Made by a program: the position numbers and the translations under genes
The notes under the pieces: generated by a model
The model's database searches: none
What the model saw: only the letters and a program-made list of their open reading frames with translations
What the model was told of the DNA's origin: nothing
Part shown: piece by piece, positions 9,281-17,736 of the stretch
How positions within the stretch are numbered: the stretch's first letter is position 1
Layout of the letters: each line of letters opens with the position of its first letter
Assembly (NCBI RefSeq): GCF_014647595.1
Contig: NZ_BMPM01000001.1
Span: forward strand, 124,001 to 188,000
Reading direction: 5' to 3'
DNA: 64,000 bases
Origin: Paenarthrobacter histidinolovorans
GTDB taxonomy: Bacteria; Actinomycetota; Actinomycetes; Actinomycetales; Micrococcaceae

Positions 9281-9304
9281 ACAACGTTCTTGCAAGAAGT
9301 ATGT
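9281..9304. promoter_or_regulatory. Candidate TetR operator (24-bp dyad)
   Basis: ACA-NNN-TTCTTGCAAGAA-NNN-TGT: a perfect 12-bp palindrome at 9287-9298 with matching ACA/TGT outer arms on the same axis, so 18 of 24 positions are symmetric. It lies 38 bp before the amidohydrolase start and 172 bp before the tetR start, in the intergenic space between the divergent genes. Size and symmetry fit a TetR-family dimer site. Confidence 0.55.
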
Positions 9305-9475
9305 CGCTTGACTGGGTCACTTGACTAGGTTTTGACGTAAAATTTCTTTCAAAGGACTTTTCCGCCCCCACGGCACGGCCACAGGGCCGTCACGGCGGAG
9401 AACGCCTACGATCGATGAGACCGTTGGGTTGTTGCATCCGGGCACGGGTGGAAAAAGCATGAGGAAGGTGAACGG

Positions 9476-10087
9476 ATGGCCAGGGTTCCCGCCGAAGAAA
9501 GGCGCCTGCAATTCGTCGAAGCGGCAGCCAGGGTCATCGCACAGGATGGGCTGGCCTCGGCTACGACACGTCGGATCGCCAGCGAGGCCGACGCCCCCCT
9601 CGCGGCGTTGCACTACTGTTTCCGCAGCAAGGATGAACTCCTTGAAGAGGTCTATAACTTCCTCAGCAGGGACTACGCCAAAGCACTGGACCCCGTTGCA
9701 GACCCCGGCCTGGGCCTGCGCCACATGGTGGGTGCCCACGCCCGGCGCATCTGGAGCCGCATGCTTGAAAACCCGCACGAGCAAGTCACTACGTTTGAAC
9801 TGCTGCTGCGACGCTTCCGCGTGGAAGCCGACGACCAGCCACAGGCGCTGCTCATGAACCGTTCCATGTACGACGGTTGGGTAAGCTCAACGCTGGAGTT
9901 GTTCCGTGGAGCCGCCGAAGCCGCCGGCGAGCCCGTCCCCACCAACCTGGAGGACATCACCCGTTTATTCATCTCGGGGATCGACGGCATCAGCATGCAA
10001 CACCTGGCCGATCCCGACCAGGAGCGGTCAAAGCGCCTGGTGGAACTCATGGCACGGTCCCTGTCCGGTGCGCTCGATTACGCCTGA
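9476..10087 (+). CDS. TetR/AcrR-family transcriptional regulator
   Basis: Regulator of 203 aa. Residues about 8-55 form the TetR helix-turn-helix: EERRLQFVEAAARVIAQDG, then TRRIASEADAPLAALHYCF and the recognition-helix end RSKDELLEEVY. The rest is an all-helical ligand-binding and dimer domain of the family's usual length. An AAGGTGA sequence precedes the ATG. It is divergent from the amidohydrolase/ABC/sulfatase operon and is probably its repressor, with the dyad at 9281-9304 as the likely site. Its 3' end overlaps the convergent MFS gene by 10 bp. Confidence 0.88.
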   Translation: MARVPAEERRLQFVEAAARVIAQDGLASATTRRIASEADAPLAALHYCFRSKDELLEEVYNFLSRDYAKALDPVADPGLGLRHMVGAHARRIWSRMLENPHEQVTTFELLLRRFRVEADDQPQALLMNRSMYDGWVSSTLELFRGAAEAAGEPVPTNLEDITRLFISGIDGISMQHLADPDQERSKRLVELMARSLSGALDYA

Positions 10088-11439
10088 GGTTGGCGCTTCA
10101 TCACCAGGGACGTGACCGCACCCAGCAGAAGAAGGCCCGCCGCGGCGGCCATGGACACCATGAAAGCCGCGCCCGCCCCCTGCGTCTCGGCCAACTGTCC
10201 GGCCAGATAGGATCCCAGCGCGGTTCCGGCCACTATCCCGCTGGCCAAAGCCGTCATGACGGTAGCCATTCGGCCAGCCGGAGCAACAACGCCGCCAATG
10301 CTGAACACCGTAACCATGACCGGACCCACCGGAATGCCGAGCACCAGCAGCACGAAAATCATGGGCCAAATGCCCGCGGGAAGAAGCAGCAGCAAGGACA
10401 AAACGGACATCGCCAGGGCTGCCACAACCCACCTCGAGGCCAAGGTGAAGCGCTGCGGCCAGAACGCGACGGACAACGCCGCAACCGCCGAGCTGAGACC
10501 CATCACCGCGTACAGCAGGCCCGCAATTTCTGCCGTGGCGTACTGCGCTGAAAAGGCGCTCAACGCGTTCTGCGTCGCGCCGAAGAATGTGCCCATGCAC
10601 ACCATCGCAACCACCGGCACCGCCACCACTGCGGCTGCCCAGCGCTTGCGCCGCGGCCCGGCTGCCCGCGTACCCTCTTCGACCGAAACCCCGACGCCGG
10701 CCGTCGCCTTGCGCGGAGCCGGCACCACGGCACGCTGGCTGGGGTGGACAGCAAAGGCCGGAACCAGGGTGATGGTCATCACGGCAGCCAGCGCGAGCGG
10801 CAGCCATGGGGCCACCACGCTGGCCAACACACCCACCAACGCCGGGCCGAGAACGAACGTGATCTCGTCAGCGGTGCCCTCGTAGGACAATGCCGTATCC
10901 AGGTCAGCCCGGTTGGCGGCAACACTTCTTTTGACCCCGGCGGGTCCGGGAGAAAGGTTGCGGGTGGTCAGGGCCATCCAACGCACGCGGGCCATGGGGC
11001 CAACTTGGGGGCAACTGGCACCCGCCAGGAAGGCTGCGACCAGGACACCTGCGGCGTCGGCCACACCCGCGTAGCCGGGAGTGATGTACGCGGCAGCCAA
11101 GAGCCCGGCCACAGCCAAGGTATTGATGACCGCGGCAACGAGCAGGACGATGCGTTGTCCGGCACGATCAGCCAACGAGCCAAGGACCGGTGCGCCCAGG
11201 GCCGAGCCGATGCCCACCGCTCCGGCAGCCATGCCACCGATGGCATACGAATGGCTGACTGCCGTCACCAGGGTCAGGGTGCCAACGGTCAACATGGCAA
11301 GAGGAAGCCGGGCGAAGAGGCCCAGCGGCAGGAATCCAGGTCCGGCCAGTTCCGGAAGGCGTGCGAAACGGCCAGGCAGACGCGAGGTCCGTGCGGGTGT
11401 TGATGACAAGGGCTGGGAAGCCACAGAAGATTTTTCCAT
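10078..11439 (-). CDS. MFS transporter (putative exporter)
   Basis: Major facilitator superfamily protein of 453 aa with about twelve hydrophobic segments. The signature loop between TM2 and TM3 appears as GSLADRAGQRIV. A hydrophilic loop after TM6 (SQRAVVPAPRKATAGVGVSVEEG) separates the two halves. The composition resembles small-molecule exporters; no substrate is indicated. The start ATG at 11439 has no convincing ribosome site of its own. A strong GGAGGAGG lies further upstream next to a four-codon open frame, see the leader entry. It is convergent with tetR (10-bp overlap) and downstream of, but separate from, sbcC. Confidence 0.85.
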   Translation of the reverse strand: MEKSSVASQPLSSTPARTSRLPGRFARLPELAGPGFLPLGLFARLPLAMLTVGTLTLVTAVSHSYAIGGMAAGAVGIGSALGAPVLGSLADRAGQRIVLLVAAVINTLAVAGLLAAAYITPGYAGVADAAGVLVAAFLAGASCPQVGPMARVRWMALTTRNLSPGPAGVKRSVAANRADLDTALSYEGTADEITFVLGPALVGVLASVVAPWLPLALAAVMTITLVPAFAVHPSQRAVVPAPRKATAGVGVSVEEGTRAAGPRRKRWAAAVVAVPVVAMVCMGTFFGATQNALSAFSAQYATAEIAGLLYAVMGLSSAVAALSVAFWPQRFTLASRWVVAALAMSVLSLLLLLPAGIWPMIFVLLVLGIPVGPVMVTVFSIGGVVAPAGRMATVMTALASGIVAGTALGSYLAGQLAETQGAGAAFMVSMAAAAGLLLLGAVTSLVMKRQPQA

Positions 11440-11452
11440 TAATCCGGGTTCG

Positions 11453-11487
11453 CTAAAGGTTGCGCATCGTCCCTCCTCCCGATGCGC
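11453..11487 (-). promoter_or_regulatory. Putative leader peptide and hairpin upstream of the MFS gene
   Basis: On the minus strand an 8-bp stem (GCGCATCG at 11480-11487 pairing CGATGCGC at 11462-11469) encloses a loop with GGAGGAGG. Four nt later an ATG at 11467 opens the frame M-R-N-L-stop, ending at 11453, 13 nt before the MFS start. The arrangement (ribosome site in a loop, tiny frame, main start without its own ribosome site) resembles translational coupling or attenuation leaders. It could be chance. Confidence 0.35.
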
Positions 11488-11525
11488 GCGACCCGGTGTA
11501 ACGGTTTAAGTCTATCGGATACCTG

Positions 11526-14500
11526 TCAGAGCGGAACAGCTTCGGCAATCCGCACGGTGGAACCGTGGCGTCCCTTGACCACTTGGAGCTGGTTGGTGAT
11601 GCGTTGCTTCATTTCGGCGACGTGGCTGACCAAGCCCACCACCCTGCCGCCGTCGCGCAATCCTTCCAGAGCGTCCATCACTTGCTCCAGCGCTTGTTCG
11701 TCCAGGCTGCCAAAGCCCTCATCGACGAACAGGGTCTCGATGTCCACGCCACCTGCCTCCTGCTGGACCACATCGGCCAGGCCGAGGGCCAGAGCCAGCG
11801 AGGCCATGAAGGATTCGCCGCCGGACAGCGTGGAGGTGTCGCGCCGCTGGCCGGTCCATTCGTCCACCACTTCCAGGCCGAGGCCGGATTTCTGGTTACG
11901 GGCCGCCCGGGCGTCGGTGTGTTGCAGCGTATAGCGGCCATCGCTCATGGCAACGAGCCTTTCCGAGGCTGCGAGGGCTACCTGTTCCAAGCGGGCCGCC
12001 AGCACATAGGCGTTCAGGCTCATCCGGTAGTTGTTGTCCCCGGCGCCCCGGACAGTGTCAGCCAGTTCGGCCAGGATACGAGCGCGGTTGCGGGGCTCCC
12101 TTCCGGCCTCGGCCAGGGTGTTGTACTCGACCCGGATCCGTTCAACGGCTTCGGCCGACTTCCCGGCAAGGGCTGCCGCCAATGCCGCAGCCCTCGCACG
12201 ATCAGCCGCGTCGGCGGCGTCGAGTTTGACCTCGGCGAGTTCGGCTTCGGGCAGGGGAAGCTCGCCGGCCTGAACTTCCTTGGCCGCCAGAACCAGGTCC
12301 TCGCCGGCAAACAACTCGTCCAAGCGGGCCGCTTCAGTGTCGAAATCGGCCACGTCCTTCTCCAAGCCAACAACATCGGCCGGCGGGAGCAGTTCGCCAC
12401 GCGCTTCCTCTGCCGAGTCGAACCCCGAGTCGGGCAAGGCATTCTGGAGCGATACGGCGGCGTCGGCCTGGGCCTGGGCTGCCTGCTCGAGTTCGCGATC
12501 GGCGTCGGCGGCCGATTGAAGCAGTGTGCGCTCGGCGGACAGGGCCTTCAAACGTTCACGCAGGCTCGGGAAGTCTTCCCGCAAACCGGCCAGGTCGGTC
12601 TTGAGGGTGTCGTGCTGCTCCTGCAGGAGGAGGACGGCCGATGACGCCCGCGAGGCCGCGCCGGCGTCCTCCGCGTGCTGCTCCTGAACTTCAGCCAGCT
12701 TCTTGGTGATGTCTTCCTGCTTGCCCCGAAGCTGGTCCAGGGTCCTGGATGCGTTCTTCGCAGCCGAGGTTGCGGTCCGGGCGGCGACGAGACGAGCCTC
12801 CGCCTCTTCGGCATCCACGGTGCCGCCCTGGGCCGCCAGCCCGGCAAGGACCTGGGCGGCCGTGGAGACTTGCTCAGCAAGCACCCCGAGGGCTTTCTCG
12901 CTGGCCTCGAACCGCTCCCGGGCTTCTTCCTCTTCCTGGGCCAGGGACAGGGCTGACCGTACCGCAGCGGCGGGATGCGGGTGGGACTCGCTCCCGCACA
13001 CAGCGCACGGCTGCCCGCTCACCAAGGCCGCAGCCAGCTCCCCTGCCGCATTGGCCAGGCGGAGCTCACGAACGTCAAGCCATTCCTGGCGGTGATCCTG
13101 TGCTGTGGCACGGGCCTGAAGATGCTTCCCGGAAATCTCTGCCAACTCACTGGCCGCCTTGGCATGGCGGGACACAATCGCCACCAGCTCAGTAGCTGTG
13201 GTGGTTTCCCGTTCAAGCTCCGCCAGCCCATCAGCCGCCGGTTCCAGAGGTTCCATCAGGCCACTCACAGCTGACGCTTCTTCGCGCAGCCGTTCCAGTG
13301 CGGACAAGGCTTGCCCAGCTGCTGCTTCATGTTCTGATTGTTCGCGACGCTTGGCCGCAAGCCGGGCAGCGATGTCCTCCAGTCGCCGTTCGTCCGGGAG
13401 GCGGGCCTCCAGGACCGCGTACGTGGACTTGAGGCTTTCAAGGGACGCGGTGGAGTCCAAGGCGTCCAAGCCTGCGGCTTGGAGCCTTTCCCGTAGCTGC
13501 GCAACCTTCGCGACGGCGGAGCGACACTTGCGGGCGGAGGAATCAACGGCATCAAGCTGGCCGCTCAGCACAGAAGCCCGGCGGTGCCTCCCAAGCTTGT
13601 CCTTGTTCTCGAGTGCCCGCGGCGCGGCCAGTTCAAGAAGGACGCGCCTCTGCATTGCGGCTCCGAGCCGGCCATGCCGCAACGATTTTTCCTGGGCTTG
13701 CCGGAACTGTTCAGCAAGCCGCGAGGACAGTGACTCGGCGTGGCTTGCCTCGTCCTTTCTTCGCGTCCATTCAGCGCCCACCTCCGCTGCCACGCCGGCC
13801 AGCCATGCCTCAGGCTCCTGGCCGGGGGCGCCTGGGGCATCAGCGTTCCCAACGGTGGTCCCGGCAGGGTTCCTGTCGGCATTCTCGAGCGCCGGCTGGA
13901 CGCGCTCTGCCGCAGCCCGGTCAAGCAAACTCTTGAGGTCCGAGGCGTTTTCCTGGACGGCGCGGGAAGCTTCCGCCGCCTGGCTTGCGATCTGGCGCTC
14001 GACGGCTTCAAAGCGTTGCGTACCGAAGAGTTTCTGCAGGAGTTCCAGGCGGTCGTTGGCTTTGGACCTCAGGAACGCCGCAAAGTCACCCTGGGGAAGC
14101 ATCACCACACGGGTGAACTGCTCCCTGTCCATCCCCAAAATGTCCGCGAGTTCGGCGCCGACTTCGTCGTTCCTTGAGGACTTCTCCTCCCAGCTTCCGG
14201 CGATCCGTTCGCGAAGGAGGGTCTTGGCCTGCTGGGTGGTGAACCCTTTTTTGCCCCGGGCACTCGGGCGTTCCCAGGCGGGGGAGCGCGTCACTTCGAA
14301 CCGCCGGCCGCGTGCCGAGAATTCGCACACGACGCGCGGTTCGGCTGACGGTGCCGCGTGGTCGCTGCGGAGCCGCTTTCCTTCCTGGCGTGCGCCGGGC
14401 ACGGCCCCGTACAAGGCAAAGCAGATGGCATCAAGGATGCTGGTCTTGCCTGCCCCGGTGGCGCCATTGAGGAGGAACAGTCCTTGCGCTCCCAAGTGAT

Positions 14501-14567
14501 CGAAATCGATGTGTTGGGCAGTGGCGAACGGGCCGAAAGCTTCTATTTCCAGGCGATGGATTCTCAC
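11526..14567 (-). CDS. sbcC: Nuclease SbcCD subunit C
   Basis: ATPase subunit (1013 aa) of the SbcCD (Mre11-Rad50 type) complex, which opens DNA hairpins and processes double-strand ends. The N-terminal half-ATPase starts MRIHRLEIEAFGPF and has Walker A GATGAGKTS near residues 35-43. Two long charged coiled-coil arms surround the zinc hook CAVC near residue 520. The C-terminal half-ATPase carries signature LSGGESFMASLALALGLAD and Walker B/D-loop IETLFVDEGFGSLDE. Length is normal. Its start overlaps the sbcD stop by 4 bp (14564-14567), so both subunits are co-translated. Confidence 0.96.
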   Translation of the reverse strand: MRIHRLEIEAFGPFATAQHIDFDHLGAQGLFLLNGATGAGKTSILDAICFALYGAVPGARQEGKRLRSDHAAPSAEPRVVCEFSARGRRFEVTRSPAWERPSARGKKGFTTQQAKTLLRERIAGSWEEKSSRNDEVGAELADILGMDREQFTRVVMLPQGDFAAFLRSKANDRLELLQKLFGTQRFEAVERQIASQAAEASRAVQENASDLKSLLDRAAAERVQPALENADRNPAGTTVGNADAPGAPGQEPEAWLAGVAAEVGAEWTRRKDEASHAESLSSRLAEQFRQAQEKSLRHGRLGAAMQRRVLLELAAPRALENKDKLGRHRRASVLSGQLDAVDSSARKCRSAVAKVAQLRERLQAAGLDALDSTASLESLKSTYAVLEARLPDERRLEDIAARLAAKRREQSEHEAAAGQALSALERLREEASAVSGLMEPLEPAADGLAELERETTTATELVAIVSRHAKAASELAEISGKHLQARATAQDHRQEWLDVRELRLANAAGELAAALVSGQPCAVCGSESHPHPAAAVRSALSLAQEEEEARERFEASEKALGVLAEQVSTAAQVLAGLAAQGGTVDAEEAEARLVAARTATSAAKNASRTLDQLRGKQEDITKKLAEVQEQHAEDAGAASRASSAVLLLQEQHDTLKTDLAGLREDFPSLRERLKALSAERTLLQSAADADRELEQAAQAQADAAVSLQNALPDSGFDSAEEARGELLPPADVVGLEKDVADFDTEAARLDELFAGEDLVLAAKEVQAGELPLPEAELAEVKLDAADAADRARAAALAAALAGKSAEAVERIRVEYNTLAEAGREPRNRARILAELADTVRGAGDNNYRMSLNAYVLAARLEQVALAASERLVAMSDGRYTLQHTDARAARNQKSGLGLEVVDEWTGQRRDTSTLSGGESFMASLALALGLADVVQQEAGGVDIETLFVDEGFGSLDEQALEQVMDALEGLRDGGRVVGLVSHVAEMKQRITNQLQVVKGRHGSTVRIAEAVPL

Positions 14568-15739
14568 AGTTCCGCTTCTTCCAAACGAACGGCTTCCAGC
14601 GCTTCCCGAAGCGCGGCTTCTTCGGCATCACCGGCTCCACGGTCCCGGACATGCTCCAGGAAGCCACAGCAGACTCCAAGATCGTCCTGGGCCTTGGCGA
14701 GGCGGTCGCTGTAACTCGTCGTGGTCCGGGTTCCGGCGCCCTCGGGATCGAAGGAAAGGACCAATGTGTCCGGGAAGCGGACCCGCAGTTTTTCCATGGC
14801 CTGCGTCGGCCGCTGTGGATCCGTGATGGTGATCTGGCAGTAGGCCTCTTCCGCCCAGGCATACTGCCCCGACTCCAGCAGTTCGTCCAAAGTTCCGCGC
14901 AGCACGGCCAGGGCTTTGGGGGCTTCCCACACTACTTCCTGGACGTCGATGACTCCTGAAGGGCTGATGTCCACCAGCCAAGCACCTTTGCTGTGCTTGG
15001 CTTCGGAGAATGAGTAGGCCAGGGGCGACCCCGAGTAGCGGACATTGCCGGCCAATTGCTGCCGGCCATGGAGGTGGCCCAGTGCCGTGTACGTGAATCC
15101 CTCGAAGAGGTCCAAGGGCACCGCTCCCAGTCCCCCGATGCTGAGGTCCCTCTCGCTTTCGGACGTGATGCCTCCACTGGCAAAAGTGTGCGCAAGCACC
15201 ACCGGGTAGACGGATCCGGATTCGCGGCGGCGCTCAACATCGTTCGTGATGCGCTCGATTGCCCGCTGTGTCACGTCAAAGTGGTTGGCAGAGTCCACGC
15301 CCAGCCGCTCCGCCACCAGGCGGGGTTCAAGATAGGGGATTCCATAGATGGCCACCTGGCCCGCAACGTCCCCTTCCGCTCCGACGGGCAAAAGAACGGG
15401 CACATCCAGATCCTCCACGCGCGTGCGCAAGTGCACTCCCCCGCGTTCCAACAACCGGGAAGCGAAACCCAGCCTGATGGCGGAATCGTGATTGCCACTG
15501 GTGAGCACCACACTGGCCCCCGCCTGCGTAAGACGCACCAAAGCATCGTCCAGCAGCGTGACGACGTCCAGGCCCGGCAAAGCGCGATCGTAAACGTCGC
15601 CCGCGATCAGCACAACATCCACCGAGTTGGCTTCGACGAACGCCACCAGCTGGTCCACGAAGCCGCGTTGGGCATCGAGCATGCCAACGCCATGGAACGA
15701 CCGGCCCAGATGCCAGTCCGATGTATGGAGTAACCGCAT
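14564..15739 (-). CDS. sbcD: Nuclease SbcCD subunit D
   Basis: Mre11-like nuclease subunit, 391 aa, with dimanganese phosphoesterase motifs in order: MRLLHTSDWHLGR (I), VVLIAGDVYD (II), VLTSGNHDS (III), VLAHTF and YTALGHLHGRQ (IV/V). All ligand histidines and aspartates are present. No strong ribosome site precedes the ATG at 15739; a TTAGCT hexamer a few bases upstream could be a -10 for a leaderless message. It forms a two-gene operon with sbcC. Confidence 0.96.
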   Translation of the reverse strand: MRLLHTSDWHLGRSFHGVGMLDAQRGFVDQLVAFVEANSVDVVLIAGDVYDRALPGLDVVTLLDDALVRLTQAGASVVLTSGNHDSAIRLGFASRLLERGGVHLRTRVEDLDVPVLLPVGAEGDVAGQVAIYGIPYLEPRLVAERLGVDSANHFDVTQRAIERITNDVERRRESGSVYPVVLAHTFASGGITSESERDLSIGGLGAVPLDLFEGFTYTALGHLHGRQQLAGNVRYSGSPLAYSFSEAKHSKGAWLVDISPSGVIDVQEVVWEAPKALAVLRGTLDELLESGQYAWAEEAYCQITITDPQRPTQAMEKLRVRFPDTLVLSFDPEGAGTRTTTSYSDRLAKAQDDLGVCCGFLEHVRDRGAGDAEEAALREALEAVRLEEAEL

Positions 15740-15810
15740 AATCCCAAGCTAACCGGGGTCACCGACAATAAAGCGCAGACAAGCCGCCCGGCGTCGATCC
15801 TGGCCGGTCG

Positions 15811-16722
15811 CTAGCCTTTCTTCCCGTCAAAAAAGTCGCGTGCGTCGTCGTTCGCCGGCTTCGCCGGAAGCGGCTTCGGAGTCGTTTCGGCCCCGGCGTC
15901 CACAGTTTCCTCAGCGGTCTCGGTTCCAGCATCGAAGTCGTCGTTGATGGCATCTGATCCAGCGTGGTCTTCAGCAGCCGTGCCCGCGGGGAGGGACAAT
16001 CCCTGGAAGCCGCGGAACGCGAGTCCGGCAAGTGCTGCGCCCATCAGCGGAGCCACCCAGAAAAGCCACAGTCCTTCAACGGCCCAGGAGGGGCTGAAGA
16101 CGGCTTGCGCTGTTGCGCGTGCGGGGTTGAAAGGGAGGTTGCCAAGAGCCTGGCCGAACTGCAGCAGCACGGCCGTCGCCAGCCCCACCGCGAACGGTGC
16201 CAGGGAAGGAAGGGCACGGCGGCCCGCCGTCGCTCCGAGGAACACGGCAACAAGCAAAGCAGAACCGACAACCTCCACCAGCAGCACGCCCGCCAGCTGG
16301 GTTTGGGCTGGAGCGTGCGTATCAAAGCCGGCTGCCGTGGTACCAAAAGCGACCCGAGCATCCGTAAGAAGGGGCACGGTAGTCACCACAACGTAGACGA
16401 GGGCCGCCCCGAGCACGCTTCCGATGAGTTGGGCTGCGATGTACGCCACGGCGGCGATCGCCCGGATGCGTCCGGCGATCAGGTTGCCCAAGGTGATCGC
16501 CGGGTTGAAGTGCCCGCCCGAAACGTAACCGAACGCCACCATGCACGCGGTCACAGTCAGCCCCGCGGTCAGGGCTGCAGGCAAAGGCGCCCCTGCAGGG
16601 TTCGAGAGAATGGATACACCCACTGCAACGAGCACAATGAACAACGATCCCAGGGCTTCAGCCGACAGCCTGGCCAGGAGTCCCGGTTGGGGATCGGTAG
16701 CGGCCTGCACAGAAGAGGTCAT
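15811..16722 (-). CDS. Aquaporin / MIP-family channel
   Basis: Water or small-solute channel of 303 aa. It has six helices and both NPA boxes: GGHFNPAITLG in the first half and NLPFNPARATAQA in the second. The last 50-60 residues are an unusual, mostly acidic cytoplasmic tail (GSDAINDDFDAGTETAEETVDAGAET is its central part, split here by description only), followed by a basic end. I use the ATG at 16722 (MTSSVQAATDP) rather than the open-frame start at 16815, because the extra 31 residues do not resemble the family and AAGGA lies upstream of 16722. Water versus glycerol selectivity is not resolved. Confidence 0.88.
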   Translation of the reverse strand: MTSSVQAATDPQPGLLARLSAEALGSLFIVLVAVGVSILSNPAGAPLPAALTAGLTVTACMVAFGYVSGGHFNPAITLGNLIAGRIRAIAAVAYIAAQLIGSVLGAALVYVVVTTVPLLTDARVAFGTTAAGFDTHAPAQTQLAGVLLVEVVGSALLVAVFLGATAGRRALPSLAPFAVGLATAVLLQFGQALGNLPFNPARATAQAVFSPSWAVEGLWLFWVAPLMGAALAGLAFRGFQGLSLPAGTAAEDHAGSDAINDDFDAGTETAEETVDAGAETTPKPLPAKPANDDARDFFDGKKG

Positions 16723-16922
16723 GTGGAACGGGTCCTTACGGTCGGTGTGAAAGCTGGTGTGGGGGTGCCTAAGCACAACGGGGAACACTTCGGGCGCCCA
16801 TGAACGGGCACACACTTGAACGAACCCGGCCCGGAACGCGCCGGAGCCCTTCAGTATCTTGCCACCCGAATCTGGACAGTTGCTGGGTTAACACTGGGGA
16901 CGGTTGAAGCTGCCCCTTGAGC

Positions 16923-17285
16923 TTATCCGCCCAAGGAAATGGCCGCGATCGCGGCGGCGCCGAGGCCCATCACGGCCAGGGTGCTGGCCAGGATCAGCCG
17001 CGAGTGGGCTGCCTGGAAACCGGCGTGCAGTTGCCGCGAGCGCACCCACACCACGGAAGCAAGGACAACAGTGGCTGCGGCGGCGGCCAAGGCGCAGATC
17101 CCTTGATAATCCAGTCCGGGCAGGCCGGCGATCACGGTGCCGGCGGAAGGCTCGGATGTCAGCCAACTCCGCCAGATGAACAGGTCAACCACCACCAGGG
17201 AGATCAGCGTCCTGCGCCAGGCAAGGGTGGTCCGTTCGGGCTGCAGGCCGGGATCCCGCGTACTTTCCGGAACGGAGCCGGTCAC
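16923..17285 (-). CDS. DUF202 small membrane protein (second of a pair)
   Basis: 120-aa membrane protein with the DUF202 motif QPERTTLAWRRTLISL followed by three hydrophobic segments (about 27-45, 58-78 and 95-117). Function of the family is unknown. It starts 13 bp after the stop of a second DUF202 gene, so the two are co-transcribed, a common arrangement in actinobacteria that suggests a heteromeric membrane complex. No enzyme motif is visible. Confidence 0.8.
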   Translation of the reverse strand: MTGSVPESTRDPGLQPERTTLAWRRTLISLVVVDLFIWRSWLTSEPSAGTVIAGLPGLDYQGICALAAAAATVVLASVVWVRSRQLHAGFQAAHSRLILASTLAVMGLGAAAIAAISLGG

Positions 17286-17298
17286 GGGGCTTCCCTGC

Positions 17299-17655
17299 TC
17301 ACCGTGCCACCAGGATCAGCACGGCGAAGGCGAACGCCGCCACAGCCACCACGATGGTCATGAACAACATCACCCGCGAGAAAGGCAAGGCCTGGTCGTG
17401 CCGCATCGCGGCTTCCATCTGGCCCCACCGGCGGTAGGACAGTGCCGCCAGGCCGGCCCCGACCAAGGCGAGCAACACGCACAAAACCAGGCGGACCGGC
17501 GTCGGCGCGATATTCGGTGCCAGTTGATCGACGGCGACAGCACCGGCGAGCAAGGCCAGCGACGTGCGGATCCAGGCCAGGAAAGTGCGTTCATTCGCCA
17601 TCGAAAACCTGTAGTCAGGTGTCTTACCTGTTCGTCGCCAAGCAGGTTCACGCAC
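17299..17655 (-). CDS. DUF202/YidH-type membrane protein (first of a pair)
   Basis: 118-aa protein with the YidH/DUF202 hallmark DYRFSMANERTFLAWIRTSLAL and three predicted membrane helices. I chose the GTG at 17655 because GGAGAG lies about 6 nt upstream and the resulting N-terminus (VREPAWRRTGKTPDYRF) matches the family's short basic leader. An ATG at 17700 in frame has no ribosome site. Function unknown. It is transcribed with the next DUF202 gene. Confidence 0.78.
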   Translation of the reverse strand: MREPAWRRTGKTPDYRFSMANERTFLAWIRTSLALLAGAVAVDQLAPNIAPTPVRLVLCVLLALVGAGLAALSYRRWGQMEAAMRHDQALPFSRVMLFMTIVVAVAAFAFAVLILVAR

Positions 17656-17736
17656 GTTATCTCTCCAAGTTTTCGCAATGCCGGACAGCTTCCCCACCAT
17701 ATCAGCGGGGCCTCGCCGGCACGGTAAGTTACTGGC

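Noticed and set aside
12675..13095. Overlapping frames inside sbcC
   Set aside because: Fall wholly inside the coiled-coil region of sbcC on another frame; no independent start signals.
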